In this document: in pieces, positions 6,427-14,704 of the stretch | How the letters are laid out: each line of letters begins with the position of its first letter | Position numbering within the stretch: position 1 is the first letter of the stretch | Assembly (NCBI GenBank): GCA_036268355.1 | Contig: DATAUG010000123.1 | Coordinates: 1 to 45,071, forward strand | Direction of reading: 5' to 3' | DNA length: 45,071 nt | Source: DASQPJ01 sp036268355 | GTDB taxonomy: Bacteria; Actinomycetota; Actinomycetes; Sporichthyales; Sporichthyaceae | Made by a program: the position numbers and the translations under genes | The notes under the pieces: generated by a model | Told to the model about the DNA's origin: nothing | Databases searched by the model: none | Seen by the model: only the letters and a program-made list of their open reading frames with translations

Positions 6427-8808
6427 TCAATCCGTCTTGACCGGCGGCGGGCACGAGACGTCCTGCCGAGTTTGGAGGGCCTGCCAGACCCGGTCGGGCA
6501 GGACTGGCATGTCGATGTTGCGTACGCCCGTGTGGGAGATCGCGTTGAGCACGGCGTTCACGAACGCCGCCGGCCCACCGACCGCCGCGCACTCGCCGAC
6601 GCCCTTGGCGCCGATCGGGTGGTGCGGGGACGGGGTGACCACCTCGTGCAACTCCCAACCAGGCGTCTCCCAGGCGGTCGGCAACAGGTAGTCCATGTAG
6701 TTGCCACCGACGATGTTGCAGTCCGCATCGTAGGTCTGGAACTGCATGTTGGCCATGGCGTACGCCTCTGTGAGTCCGCCCATGATCTGGCCTTCGACAA
6801 TCATCGGGTTGATGCGTATCCCGCAGTCGTCGACGCCGACGAATCGAAGGACGTCCCAGACGCCGGTCTCCGGGTCCACCTCGACGGTCGCGATATAGCA
6901 GGCGAACGGCCAGGTGAGGTTCGGCGGGTCGTAGTACGCGTTGTTCTCCAGGCCGGGCTCCATGCCGTCGGGCATGTTGGCGTAGGCCGCCATCGCGCAT
7001 TCCTGGATGGTCACGCCACGGTTCGGCGCACCGCGGACGTAGAACCGACCCAACTCCCAGTCGATGTCTTCCTCGGAAACCTCGAGGAGGTGGGCGGCCA
7101 GCTTGCGGGCCTTGGCCTTGATCTTGCGGGCCACCATCGCGGTGGCCGCGCCGGCCACCGGGGTGGACCGCGAGGCATAGGTGCCCATGCCGAACGGGGT
7201 GTGGTCGGTGTCGCCGTGCTCGACCACGATGTCCTGGGCCGGGATGCCCAGCTCGTGGGTGACGATCTGGGCGAACGTCGTCTCGTGGCCCTGCCCCTGG
7301 GACTGCGCCCCGATCTTCAGGACGGCCTTGCCGGTCGGGTGCACGCGCAGCTCGGCGGCGTCGAACATCTTGATGCCGAGAATGTCGTACTCACGAGAGT
7401 TACCGGCCCCGAGCGGCTCGGTCATCGTCGAGATCCCGATGCCCAACAACCGGCCCCGCGCCGCGGCGGCTTCCTTGTCCTTGAGGAACTGCTCGTACCC
7501 GATCGCCTCGAGACCGACGTCGAGGCACTTGTTGAACTGACCGGAGTCGACCAGGAAGCCGTAGCACGTGCGGGCCGGGAACTGGTCGTCGCGCAGCAGG
7601 TTGACCCGACGGAACTGCGCCGCGTCCATGCCGAGGTCCATCGCGGCGGCGTCCATCATGCGTTCCTGGAAGAACATCGCCTCGGTGACCCGGAACGAGC
7701 AGCGGTACGCGACACCGCCGGACGCCTTGTTCGTGTAATGGCCCTGGGCGGTCATGTGCGCGGCCGGCACGTTGTAGGCGGCGAACGCGGAGTGCAGCAG
7801 GCCGATCTTGAACTTCGACGGCTGAGCGTCGCCGAAGAACGCGCCGTTGTCGGCGTCGGCGTGCATGCGCACGGCCATGATTCGGCCGTCGCTCGAGAGC
7901 GCCATCTCGGAGTCCAGGTACATGTCGCGGGCGAACCCGGTCGACATCAGGTTGCCGGACTTGTCCTCGATCCACTTCACCGGCTTGCCGGTCAGGATCG
8001 AGCCGAGGATTGCCAGTACGTACCCCGGGTAAGCGGGCACCTTGTTGCCGAACCCACCGCCGACGTCCGGGGAGATGACGCGGATCATGTGCTCCGGCAA
8101 CTCGGCGATCAGCGCCACGGCGGCCCGGATGATGTGCGGGGCCTGCAGGGTGGCCCACAGCGTGAGCTTGCCGGTGACGGCGTTGAAGTCGGCGAGCGCG
8201 CCGCAGTTCTCGATCGGCGACGGGTGTGAGCGCGGGTAGTGCAGCTTCAGCCGGGAGACCACATCGGCGGTGGCGAAGGCCCGGTCGGTGGCCTCCTTGT
8301 CGCCGACCTCCCACCGGTAGCAGATGTTGTCCGTCTGGCCGACCTTGTCGTCGCGGATCAACGGCGCGCCCGGGGCGACCGCCATCATCGGGTTGATGAT
8401 CGGCGGCAGTGGGTCGTAGTCGACCTGGATCAGGTCGCAGGCGTCGCGGGCGATGTACATGTTGTCCGCGACGACGCAGGCGACCTCCTGGCCCTGGAAC
8501 CGCACCTTGTCGGTGGCCAGGACGGCCGCGGTGTCGTAGGACAGCGTCGGTATCCAGGCCAGGTTGCGCTGGGCGGCCATCTCCCCGGTGATCACGCACT
8601 TGACGCCGGGTACGCTCCACGCCTTCGTGGTGTCGATCGACTTGATCCGGGCGTGCGCGATCGGGCTGCGCAGGATCTCCAGGTGCAGCAGGCCCGGCAG
8701 GTTCACGTCCTCGACGTAGTTGCCCTGGCCGCGGACGAAGCGGGCGTCCTCGACGCGTGGCCGGCTGGCGCCCAGCCCACCGATCTTGATCTCGTCCTGG
8801 GCCGTCAT
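6427..8808 (-). CDS. coxL: Form I aerobic CO dehydrogenase large (molybdenum) subunit
   Basis: A 793-residue member of the xanthine oxidase family. The form I CoxL signature AYRCSFR is present with the copper-binding cysteine at residue 370; form II enzymes have AYRGAGR instead. GVGECA near the C-terminus supplies the catalytic glutamate (E739). VGGGFGNK and KIGAQSQGQGHETT are molybdopterin-cytosine-dinucleotide contacts seen in this family. It oxidises CO to CO2 at a Cu-S-Mo centre and passes electrons via CoxS and CoxM to the respiratory chain. The ATG at 8808 overlaps the coxS stop as ATGA, so I prefer it to upstream in-frame starts. Gene order M-S-L is the form I order. Confidence 0.97.
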   Translation of the reverse strand: MTAQDEIKIGGLGASRPRVEDARFVRGQGNYVEDVNLPGLLHLEILRSPIAHARIKSIDTTKAWSVPGVKCVITGEMAAQRNLAWIPTLSYDTAAVLATDKVRFQGQEVACVVADNMYIARDACDLIQVDYDPLPPIINPMMAVAPGAPLIRDDKVGQTDNICYRWEVGDKEATDRAFATADVVSRLKLHYPRSHPSPIENCGALADFNAVTGKLTLWATLQAPHIIRAAVALIAELPEHMIRVISPDVGGGFGNKVPAYPGYVLAILGSILTGKPVKWIEDKSGNLMSTGFARDMYLDSEMALSSDGRIMAVRMHADADNGAFFGDAQPSKFKIGLLHSAFAAYNVPAAHMTAQGHYTNKASGGVAYRCSFRVTEAMFFQERMMDAAAMDLGMDAAQFRRVNLLRDDQFPARTCYGFLVDSGQFNKCLDVGLEAIGYEQFLKDKEAAAARGRLLGIGISTMTEPLGAGNSREYDILGIKMFDAAELRVHPTGKAVLKIGAQSQGQGHETTFAQIVTHELGIPAQDIVVEHGDTDHTPFGMGTYASRSTPVAGAATAMVARKIKAKARKLAAHLLEVSEEDIDWELGRFYVRGAPNRGVTIQECAMAAYANMPDGMEPGLENNAYYDPPNLTWPFACYIATVEVDPETGVWDVLRFVGVDDCGIRINPMIVEGQIMGGLTEAYAMANMQFQTYDADCNIVGGNYMDYLLPTAWETPGWELHEVVTPSPHHPIGAKGVGECAAVGGPAAFVNAVLNAISHTGVRNIDMPVLPDRVWQALQTRQDVSCPPPVKTD

Positions 8809-9299
8809 GCGTTCGCTCCCGTGGGGTCGAGTTTCTCGGCGGCCCACATGACCGCCTTGACGATGTTCTGGTAACCGGTGCAGCGGCAGAGATTGCCGGA
8901 CAGCGCCCAGCGGATCTCGTCCTCATCGGGGTGCGGGTTCTCCATCAGCAGGGCGACGGAGGACATCATCATGCCGGGGGTGCAGAACCCGCACTGCAGG
9001 CCGTGCTCGATGTGGAAGCCTTCCTGCACCGGGTGCAGTTCGCTGGACGAGGAGAGACCCTCGACGCTGACCACGTCGTGGCCGTCGGTCTGTACGGCAA
9101 GCATCGTGCAGGACTTCACCGGAAGGTCGTCCACCAGCACGGTGCAGACGCCACAGTTGGTCGTGTCGCAACCGACGTGAGTACCGGTCAGACCCAGCTT
9201 GTTGCGCAGCAGGTGGGCCAACAACATGCGAGGCTCGACGTCCAGCGTCTTGACCTCGCCGTTGATTGTGGTGGTGATACGGCGCAGCTCATCTTCCAC
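8805..9299 (-). CDS. coxS: CO dehydrogenase small (iron-sulfur) subunit
   Basis: A 164-residue protein with two [2Fe-2S] domains. The N-terminal plant-type ferredoxin domain contains GCDTTNCGVC and a later KSC. The C-terminal helical domain contains QCGFCTPG and NLCRCTGYQNI. All eight cluster cysteines are present. It carries electrons from the molybdenum site in CoxL to the FAD in CoxM. The GTG start at 9299 has AAGGA 7 bases upstream, 29 bases after the coxM stop. The stop overlaps coxL. Length is normal for the family. Confidence 0.96.
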   Translation of the reverse strand: MEDELRRITTTINGEVKTLDVEPRMLLAHLLRNKLGLTGTHVGCDTTNCGVCTVLVDDLPVKSCTMLAVQTDGHDVVSVEGLSSSSELHPVQEGFHIEHGLQCGFCTPGMMMSSVALLMENPHPDEDEIRWALSGNLCRCTGYQNIVKAVMWAAEKLDPTGANA

Positions 9300-9328
9300 G
9301 TTTTCGTCCTTGGGCTTGTGTCGGAGGG

Positions 9329-10189
9329 TCAGGCGGCGAGGGCCAACCGGGTGAGCAGGCGGTTGGTGAAGGTGTAGATGATGTGGCGCTTGTACTCGCT
9401 GCTACCGCGGTGGTCGCCACGTGGTTGCGCGGCCTCTGCGGACAGTCGAGAAGCCTCTTCGATCACCGACTGGGTCAACGACTTGCTCTTGAGGTACTCG
9501 GCCGCGCCCGTGGCTTCCAGGGTGCGCGGCCCGACGCCGGTCAATGCCAGCCCGGCCCGGGTGACCCGGTCGCCGGTCACCTCGAGCGCCACGGCCACGC
9601 CGGCGGTCGCGAAGTCGCCGATGCGGCGTTCGAGTTTCAGGTAGCCGCCCTGCATGCCCTTGGCCGAGGGGAACACCGCTTCGGTGGCGATCTCGTCGAG
9701 CGCGAGAGCGTTCTCGAAGGGGCCGGTGAAGAACTCGCTCACCGGAATCTCGCGTTCGCCACGGGCGCTCGTGGCGACGACCTTCGCCCCGCAGGCCACC
9801 GCGGCCGCCGCCCAGTCACCCTGCGGGTCGGAGTGGCAGAGCGAGCCGACCAGCGTGCCACGGCAGCGCACGATCGGGTCGGCGATCAGCGGAGCGACCC
9901 CGGCCATCGTCGGCTGGTGCTGCGGCAGCAGAGCGGAGCGTTCGAGGTCGCGGTGGCGGCACAGCGCGCCGACCCGGAGGCTGCCGTTCGTGTCGCGGCG
10001 GTGGTAGGCCAACCCGGGAAGGTTGTTGATGTCGATCAGCACACCGGGGGAGGCGAAGCGGAGCTTGAGCATCGGTACCAAGCTCTGGCCACCCGCCAGG
10101 ATCTTGCACTCATCGCCGTAGACGCTGAGCATTTCGAGTGCCTCGGCGAGCGAGGTCGGAGCCTCGTAGCGGAATTTCGCAGGGTACAT
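9329..10189 (-). CDS. coxM: CO dehydrogenase medium (FAD-binding) subunit
   Basis: A 286-residue protein of the FAD_binding_5/CO_deh_flav_C type. The first FAD loop is ILAGGQSLVPMLKLR, the second is GTLVGSLCHSDPQGDW, and the C-terminal domain contains KLERRIGDFATAGVAV, which is highly conserved. It takes electrons from CoxS and delivers them to quinone or another acceptor. The ATG at 10189 follows AAAGG by about 8 bases. An extended open frame runs further upstream but is Arg/Pro-rich and lacks homology. It is the first of the three structural genes of the operon. Confidence 0.96.
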   Translation of the reverse strand: MYPAKFRYEAPTSLAEALEMLSVYGDECKILAGGQSLVPMLKLRFASPGVLIDINNLPGLAYHRRDTNGSLRVGALCRHRDLERSALLPQHQPTMAGVAPLIADPIVRCRGTLVGSLCHSDPQGDWAAAAVACGAKVVATSARGEREIPVSEFFTGPFENALALDEIATEAVFPSAKGMQGGYLKLERRIGDFATAGVAVALEVTGDRVTRAGLALTGVGPRTLEATGAAEYLKSKSLTQSVIEEASRLSAEAAQPRGDHRGSSEYKRHIIYTFTNRLLTRLALAA

Positions 10190-10224
10190 CGTGCGCCTTT
10201 CTTGCGGTGGGGTGGGACGACGCG

Positions 10225-10476
10225 TCAGCGGAGGTTGTCGCCGCGCAACGGGTCGACGACTGCCACCGGCAAGGATTCGGCGTCCGGGTCGGGCCGCGGG
10301 TGCTGGTGCGGCGGCCACGGGCCCTGGACGGGCTGGCCCGCGATCTTCAGCCAGTCCACCATCTCGCTGAACGCGAACACAGTCGGGCTCTTGCCCGGCT
10401 CATCCCGGGGTGCGTTCTGAATGAGTTCGTACAGTCGCGGGTTTCCCCGACTCACACCGCTGGATTCAACGCCCAC
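10225..10476 (-). CDS. Small uncharacterised protein leading the CO dehydrogenase operon
   Basis: Up to 83 residues from GTG 10476; a shorter form starting at a GTG a few codons in is possible. The sequence shows a helical middle part (RLYELIQNAP, FAFSEMVDWLKIAG) and a Pro/His-rich tail (GPWPPHQHPRPDPD). The composition differs from the arginine-rich antisense frames common in this DNA, which supports real coding. It ends 35 bases before coxM in the same direction, so it should be the first cistron. I do not recognise the family. It could be a small regulator or assembly factor, but nothing in the sequence proves this. Confidence 0.5.
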   Translation of the reverse strand: MGVESSGVSRGNPRLYELIQNAPRDEPGKSPTVFAFSEMVDWLKIAGQPVQGPWPPHQHPRPDPDAESLPVAVVDPLRGDNLR

Positions 10477-10516
10477 TAGTTGCTCACCGCATCCTTTGCT
10501 CTAGACGATCTTCAAC

Positions 10517-10552
10517 CACTGTCCGGCCGTGGGCGGGCGCGCCGGGACAGTG
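10517..10552. promoter_or_regulatory. Inverted repeat between the CO dehydrogenase operon and the XdhC-YHS gene
   Basis: CACTGTCCGGC at 10517-10527 pairs with GCCGGGACAGTG at 10541-10552, 11 bp with one bulged G and a 13-base GC-rich loop. It lies about 40 bases upstream of the small ORF that begins the leftward operon. It could be a regulator site or an RNA hairpin in the leader. It is the only clear symmetric element in this divergent spacer. Confidence 0.4.
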
Positions 10553-10782
10553 CGGACCGAAGCTACATCCCAAGCTGCGCCGACTCAACGAAAAGACTCG
10601 CGGGACTTCTTATGCAACGAACATAAGTCTCGTATGCCCTCCGCGCTAGGCTTGAACTGCGTCGCAATAGCAAGATCCCGCTGCCTAAAACCCTGCTGAG
10701 AGATCGTCCCGATCGACACCCCTGCAATTTCAGCCCCCCGGGGAGGTAGCGGATCGCCGGTGAATCGCGGTCCAATCTCAGT
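10553..10782. other. Divergent intergenic spacer with locally lowered GC
   Basis: The stretch between the inverted repeat and the XdhC-YHS start is visibly more A/T-rich than its surroundings, especially 10600-10720. It should hold the promoters of both the leftward cox operon and the rightward gene. A leftward open frame ends here at 10585 with SQQGFRQRDLAIATQFKPS, which reads less like an antisense shadow than usual. I find no start or family that would justify calling it a gene; it may be a relic. Confidence 0.35.
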
Positions 10783-12135
10783 ATGAGTCGACCTGACGTG
10801 CAGGAGCGCGCCCGCGAGTTGCGCAGGGGCAGAGTACCGTTCGTCCACGCGCGGGTGGTCCGCGCCGAGAAGCCCACGTCGGCCCGCCCCGGCGATGAGG
10901 CGATCGTCCTGTCGAGCGGGACGATGGAGGGGTTCGTCGGCGGCACTTGCGCCGAGGCAACGGTTCGGGCCCAGGCACTTGCGCTGTTGGACACCGGCAG
11001 CACGCTGATGCTGCGGATCACGCCCAACAAGGAGACCGAGCGCCAGATCCCCGAGGACATGGTGCTGGCGCACAACCCGTGCCTGTCCGGCGGAGCCCTG
11101 GAGATCTTCCTGGAGGCCGTGGTGCCGCCGCCGTTGGTGGTGATCCACGGCGAGGGGCCGGTCGCGATGGCGTTGCACGCCTTGGGCAAGCCGCTGGGCT
11201 TCCAGATGGACACGCTGACGGAGACCCAGTCGCTCAGCGACGCCTCCGCGGTGATCGTCGCGGCGCACGGTCGCGACGAGGAGGGGGCGTTGCAGACGGC
11301 GCTGGCGGCCAACGTCCCCTACGTCGGCCTGGTGGCCAGCCCGAAGCGTGGCAAGGCCGTGCTCCAGATGCTGAACCTCGAGGGTGAGGACCGCAACCGG
11401 GTACACAGTCCGGCCGGGATGGACATCGGGGCGGTCACCGCGGAGGAGGTCGCGCTGTCGATCCTGACCGAGATCGTGGCCCTGCGACCGCGACCGAGCG
11501 GGAAGATCCCGAACAGTGCCAATCCGGCGCCGGAGACCGACGGGAAGTCCGCCGTCCACCTCGACCCGGTCTGCGGGATGTCGGTACAGGCGACCAACAC
11601 GGCCCTGCACCTGGACCATGGCGGGGAGCGCTACTGGTTCTGCGGCAGCGGCTGCCTGCGCGCGTTCTCGGCCGAGCCGACCAACTGGATCAAGGAATCG
11701 TCGGTGACCGGGGTGAACGGATCGGCGGCCGCGAAACCCAACGGTTCGCTGAAGTTGGCCACCGACGTGGTGTGCGGGATGTCGGTCGCCAAGGTGCCGG
11801 CCTCCCTGCACCAGGACGTGGACGACGAGCGTTACTGGTTCTGTGGCCCAGGCTGCTTGGACGCCTTCACGCTCGAACCGACCAGGTGGATCAAGCCCGC
11901 GGTGAACGGGGTCGAGGCCGTCACCGGAGTGAACGGGGTCAACGGGATGAATGGCTCGGCGGTCGCAAAGCCGAAGACGTCGGTGCAGTTGGCCGTCGAC
12001 CCGGTGTGCGGGATGTCGGTCGCGGAGGTGCCCGCGTCGCTGTACCTGGACCTCGACGCGAAGCGCTACTGGTTCTGCGGCAGCGGCTGCCTGAATGCTT
12101 TCTCGGCCGAGCCGGCGGCGTGGGTCAAGGCCTGA
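10783..12135 (+). CDS. XdhC/CoxF-type maturation protein fused to three tandem YHS domains
   Basis: A 450-residue fusion. Residues 1-100 match the XdhC_CoxI domain (SSGTMEGFVGGTCAEATVRAQ). Residues 115-235 are the Rossmann-like XdhC_C domain (VVIHGEGPVAMALH, AAHGRDEEGAL, YVGLVASPKRG). Three YHS domains follow, each with VCGMSV, RYWFCG and GCL..F..EP..W(I/V)K. Their first cysteines are C264, C331 and C409, separated by Gly/Asn/Val-rich linkers (VTGVNG). XdhC-type proteins insert sulfur and protect the molybdenum cofactor of xanthine dehydrogenase-like enzymes; CoxF/CoxI are the CO dehydrogenase versions. YHS domains often bind metals, so copper delivery to CoxL is an attractive inference. It is divergent from the cox operon. 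Confidence 0.85.
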   Translation: MSRPDVQERARELRRGRVPFVHARVVRAEKPTSARPGDEAIVLSSGTMEGFVGGTCAEATVRAQALALLDTGSTLMLRITPNKETERQIPEDMVLAHNPCLSGGALEIFLEAVVPPPLVVIHGEGPVAMALHALGKPLGFQMDTLTETQSLSDASAVIVAAHGRDEEGALQTALAANVPYVGLVASPKRGKAVLQMLNLEGEDRNRVHSPAGMDIGAVTAEEVALSILTEIVALRPRPSGKIPNSANPAPETDGKSAVHLDPVCGMSVQATNTALHLDHGGERYWFCGSGCLRAFSAEPTNWIKESSVTGVNGSAAAKPNGSLKLATDVVCGMSVAKVPASLHQDVDDERYWFCGPGCLDAFTLEPTRWIKPAVNGVEAVTGVNGVNGMNGSAVAKPKTSVQLAVDPVCGMSVAEVPASLYLDLDAKRYWFCGSGCLNAFSAEPAAWVKA

Positions 12136-12207
12136 TCGCTCGTCCGGTGGTCGGCGCGACCGGCTGCCTTCGCCGAGGCCAGGCGATTTTCTTTGCCTGT
12201 CCTCAGC

Positions 12208-12253
12208 TGGGTGTTCACCCAATCGGACGCGTTCGCGTTTCGGGTGGACACCC
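12208..12253. promoter_or_regulatory. Pair of related palindromes GGGTG-N2-CACCC
   Basis: TGGGTGTTCACCCA at 12208-12221 and GGGTGGACACCC at 12242-12253 share the arms GGGTG/CACCC and differ in the two central bases. Their centres are 33 bp apart, about three helical turns, so both would face the same side of the DNA. They lie upstream of the aag start. A repressor-type operator pair is plausible. I know of no named regulator for this motif. Confidence 0.4.
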
Positions 12254-12345
12254 CGCCAGGACGCGGTGAGGGTCGCGTGACGCCAGGTCGGACCGGAGGC
12301 GACCGTTCGCGGGGCTCCGCCGGCACCGCCGCCGCGAGGTCGCCG

Positions 12346-12966
12346 GTGTCGCCTGCGCGGTTGAGCCGGAGCTTTTTCGACCGCCCGGTGCTCGAGGTTG
12401 CCCCGGAACTGTTGGGTGCGGTCCTGATGCAGGGGTCGGTTGCCGTGCGGCTGACCGAGGTCGAGGCCTACGACGGCACCGACGATCCGGCCTCTCATGC
12501 TTTTCGTGGGCTGACCCGACGCAACGCGGTGATGTTCGAGGGCCCGGGCCTGCTCTACGTCTACTTCACGTACGGGATGCACTACTGCGCCAACGTGGTG
12601 TGCGGACCCCGTGGGCGGCCCTCGGCCGTGCTGCTTCGCGCCGGAGAGGTGACCGACGGGCTGGCGGAGGCCAGGGCGCACCGCCCCGGCATTGCGCCGG
12701 ACGCGGCGTTGGCCCGGGGGCCGGCGAATCTGGTCCGCACCCTGGGTCTCGGGCCGCAGGACAACGGTCGTGACGTGTGCACCGACGACTCGTTGCGGCT
12801 GCACCCGGGCCAGGCCTGCGCCGATCGCGTGCGCTGTGGGCCGCGGGTCGGGGTGAGCTCCGCGGCCGATCGGCCGTGGCGGTTCTGGCTCGCCGACGAA
12901 CCGTCGGTGAGTGCCTACCGGCCCGCCGTCCGGCGGATCCGGTCGGGCCGCGCGGCGCCGGCCTAG
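12346..12966 (+). CDS. DNA-3-methyladenine glycosylase (AAG/MPG type)
   Basis: A 206-residue enzyme of the alkyladenine DNA glycosylase family, which removes alkylated purines in base excision repair. The N-terminal motif RSFFDRPVLEVAPELLG, the catalytic region VEAYDGTDDPASHAFRG with the acidic E/D residues, and TRRNAVMFEGPGLLYVYFTYG are textbook. GPANLVRTLGL near the middle is also conserved. I chose GTG 12346, which has GAGGT upstream and gives normal family length. In-frame GTG 12277 and TTG 12193 would add a Gly/Arg-rich stretch without homology. It is followed after about 80 bases by tyrS. Confidence 0.9.
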   Translation: MSPARLSRSFFDRPVLEVAPELLGAVLMQGSVAVRLTEVEAYDGTDDPASHAFRGLTRRNAVMFEGPGLLYVYFTYGMHYCANVVCGPRGRPSAVLLRAGEVTDGLAEARAHRPGIAPDAALARGPANLVRTLGLGPQDNGRDVCTDDSLRLHPGQACADRVRCGPRVGVSSAADRPWRFWLADEPSVSAYRPAVRRIRSGRAAPA

Positions 12967-13044
12967 GGGTTGCTCGCTCAGGGACGTTCGGTCGGGCCCG
13001 CATGGGAGAATCGGCGAGACTTCCCGACCCCGACCGGAGGCAGC

Positions 13045-14358
13045 GTGCCCGGCATCCTCGACGAGCTCGCCTGGCGCGACCTCGTCGCGCAGACCACCGA
13101 CCCCGACACGCTTTCCGCGTCGTTGGCCGCCGGGCCGGTCACGCTGTACTGCGGTTTCGACCCGACCGCGCCCAGCCTGCACGTCGGACACCTGGTGCAG
13201 GTTCTGACGCTGCGTCGGTTCCAGCAGGCCGGGCATCGGGTCATCGCGCTGGTCGGCGGGGCCACCGGGTTGATCGGCGACCCGAAGGAGACCGCCGAAC
13301 GCAGCCTCAACACCAAAGACGTGGTCGCCGAGTGGGTCGACCGGATCCGTGCGCAGATCGAGCCTTTCCTCGACCTGTCCGGCGACAACGCGGCGCTGGT
13401 CGTGAACAACCTCGACTGGACGGCGCCGCTGTCGACCGTGGACTTCCTGCGCGACGTCGGCAAGCACTTCCCGGTCAACCGGATGCTTGCCCGCGACGCG
13501 GTGAGCAAGCGGTTGGGATCCGACGTCGGGATCTCGTACACCGAGTTCAGCTACGTGCTGCTGCAGTCGTTGGACTTTCTGGAGCTGTACCGGCGGCACG
13601 GCTGCAGCCTCCAGATCGGCGGGTCGGACCAGTGGGGGAACATCACCGCCGGCGTCGAGCTGATCCGCCGGGTGGAGACCGGGCGGGCGCACGCGTTGAC
13701 CACGAACCTGCTGACCAAGGCCGACGGGGCGAAGTTCGGCAAGACCGAGTCCGGGTCGGTGTGGTTGGACGCGGAGCTGACCTCGCCCTACGCGTTCTTC
13801 CAGTTCTGGTTGAACGTCGACGACCGGGACGTCATCGGGTACTGCAAGTCACTCACGTTCCTGACCCGGGATCAGGTCGACGAGTTGGCGAAAACCACCG
13901 CCGAGCGGCCCGCCGCGCGTGAGGCGCAACGGACGCTGGCGCGCGAACTCACCACGCTGGTGCACGGCGTCCAGGCGACCGCCGCCGTGGAGGCCGCGGG
14001 CGCGGCCCTGTTCGGGCGCGGCGAGCTGACCGGGTTGGACCCGGCAACGATGGCCGCGGCATTCGCCGAACTGCCGGGAACGACCGTCGACGGGTCGCTG
14101 CCGTCGGTGGCCGACCTGCTGGTCGCCAGCGGGCTGGAGCGCAGCGGCAACAGCGCGCGGCGGACCATCACGGAGGGTGGGGCCTACTTGAACAACGTGA
14201 AGGTCACCGACGAGGCCGCGGTGCCGTCGGCCGGCGACCTGCTGCACGGGAAGTGGCTGCTGCTGCGGCGCGGCAAGCGGAGCCTGGCAAAGGTGCAAGT
14301 CACCGCGACCGCGGTGTGGAACGTCGAGCGGGCCGAGGTGCCTCCGGGTTCACCGTGA
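13045..14358 (+). CDS. tyrS: Tyrosyl-tRNA synthetase
   Basis: A 437-residue class I synthetase charging tRNA-Tyr. The HIGH-type motif is HVGH at 46-49, preceded by YCGFDPTAPSL. The tyrosine-binding QIGGSDQWGN is intact, and the KMSKS equivalent is KFGKT at 230-234. The C-terminal S4 RNA-binding domain (VADLLVASGL, SARRTITEGGAYLNN) is complete. GTG 13045 has GGAGG 4 bases upstream and is preferred over a longer in-frame start at 12970. In actinobacteria it is typically the first gene of the tlyA-nadK-recN neighbourhood, as here. Confidence 0.97.
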   Translation: MPGILDELAWRDLVAQTTDPDTLSASLAAGPVTLYCGFDPTAPSLHVGHLVQVLTLRRFQQAGHRVIALVGGATGLIGDPKETAERSLNTKDVVAEWVDRIRAQIEPFLDLSGDNAALVVNNLDWTAPLSTVDFLRDVGKHFPVNRMLARDAVSKRLGSDVGISYTEFSYVLLQSLDFLELYRRHGCSLQIGGSDQWGNITAGVELIRRVETGRAHALTTNLLTKADGAKFGKTESGSVWLDAELTSPYAFFQFWLNVDDRDVIGYCKSLTFLTRDQVDELAKTTAERPAAREAQRTLARELTTLVHGVQATAAVEAAGAALFGRGELTGLDPATMAAAFAELPGTTVDGSLPSVADLLVASGLERSGNSARRTITEGGAYLNNVKVTDEAAVPSAGDLLHGKWLLLRRGKRSLAKVQVTATAVWNVERAEVPPGSP

Positions 14359-14486
14359 GGCAGGTAGGCCGGCGCCGCCGGCGGTCACGGAGACCCGCCA
14401 GGACGCGTGGTTGCGCCGCGAAGGCGAAATTGTCGGTGCGGAGCTATAGCTTGAGTGTGTCGAACCGGGCAGCGATCGGAGGGTTC

Positions 14487-14699
14487 GTGGAGTCCGTCGA
14501 GCAGTTCGTGTCCGAGGCGTCGGGTGAGCCGGCGGCCACCGGCGACATCCGGGTCGACTCGGTGCTGGAGGCCCTTGCGGAGCTGACCGGCGCCGGCATG
14601 GGGGAGCAGGTGGCCGTCTACGACCGGGTGCATCGTGGATTGCAGGACTGCCTGACCGAGGCCGCCCCGGCTGCCGTCGGTTCGGCCCGGCCCGGCTGA
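14487..14699 (+). CDS. Small conserved protein between tyrS and tlyA
   Basis: A 70-residue acidic protein from GTG 14487, with GGAGG 4 bases upstream. The centre IRVDSVLEALAELTGAG and QVAVYDRVHRGLQDCL is helical. A small protein of this kind is commonly found between tyrS and tlyA in actinobacteria. Function is unknown. It ends 5 bases before the TTG of tlyA, so translation is probably coupled. Confidence 0.7.
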   Translation: MESVEQFVSEASGEPAATGDIRVDSVLEALAELTGAGMGEQVAVYDRVHRGLQDCLTEAAPAAVGSARPG

Positions 14700-14704
14700 G
14701 TGAG

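Noticed and set aside
10585..13692. A 1035-codon leftward open frame opposite the XdhC-YHS, aag and tyrS genes
   Set aside because: It is antisense to well-supported genes, is Arg/Gly/Pro-rich with no motif, and is the usual long shadow frame of GC-rich DNA.
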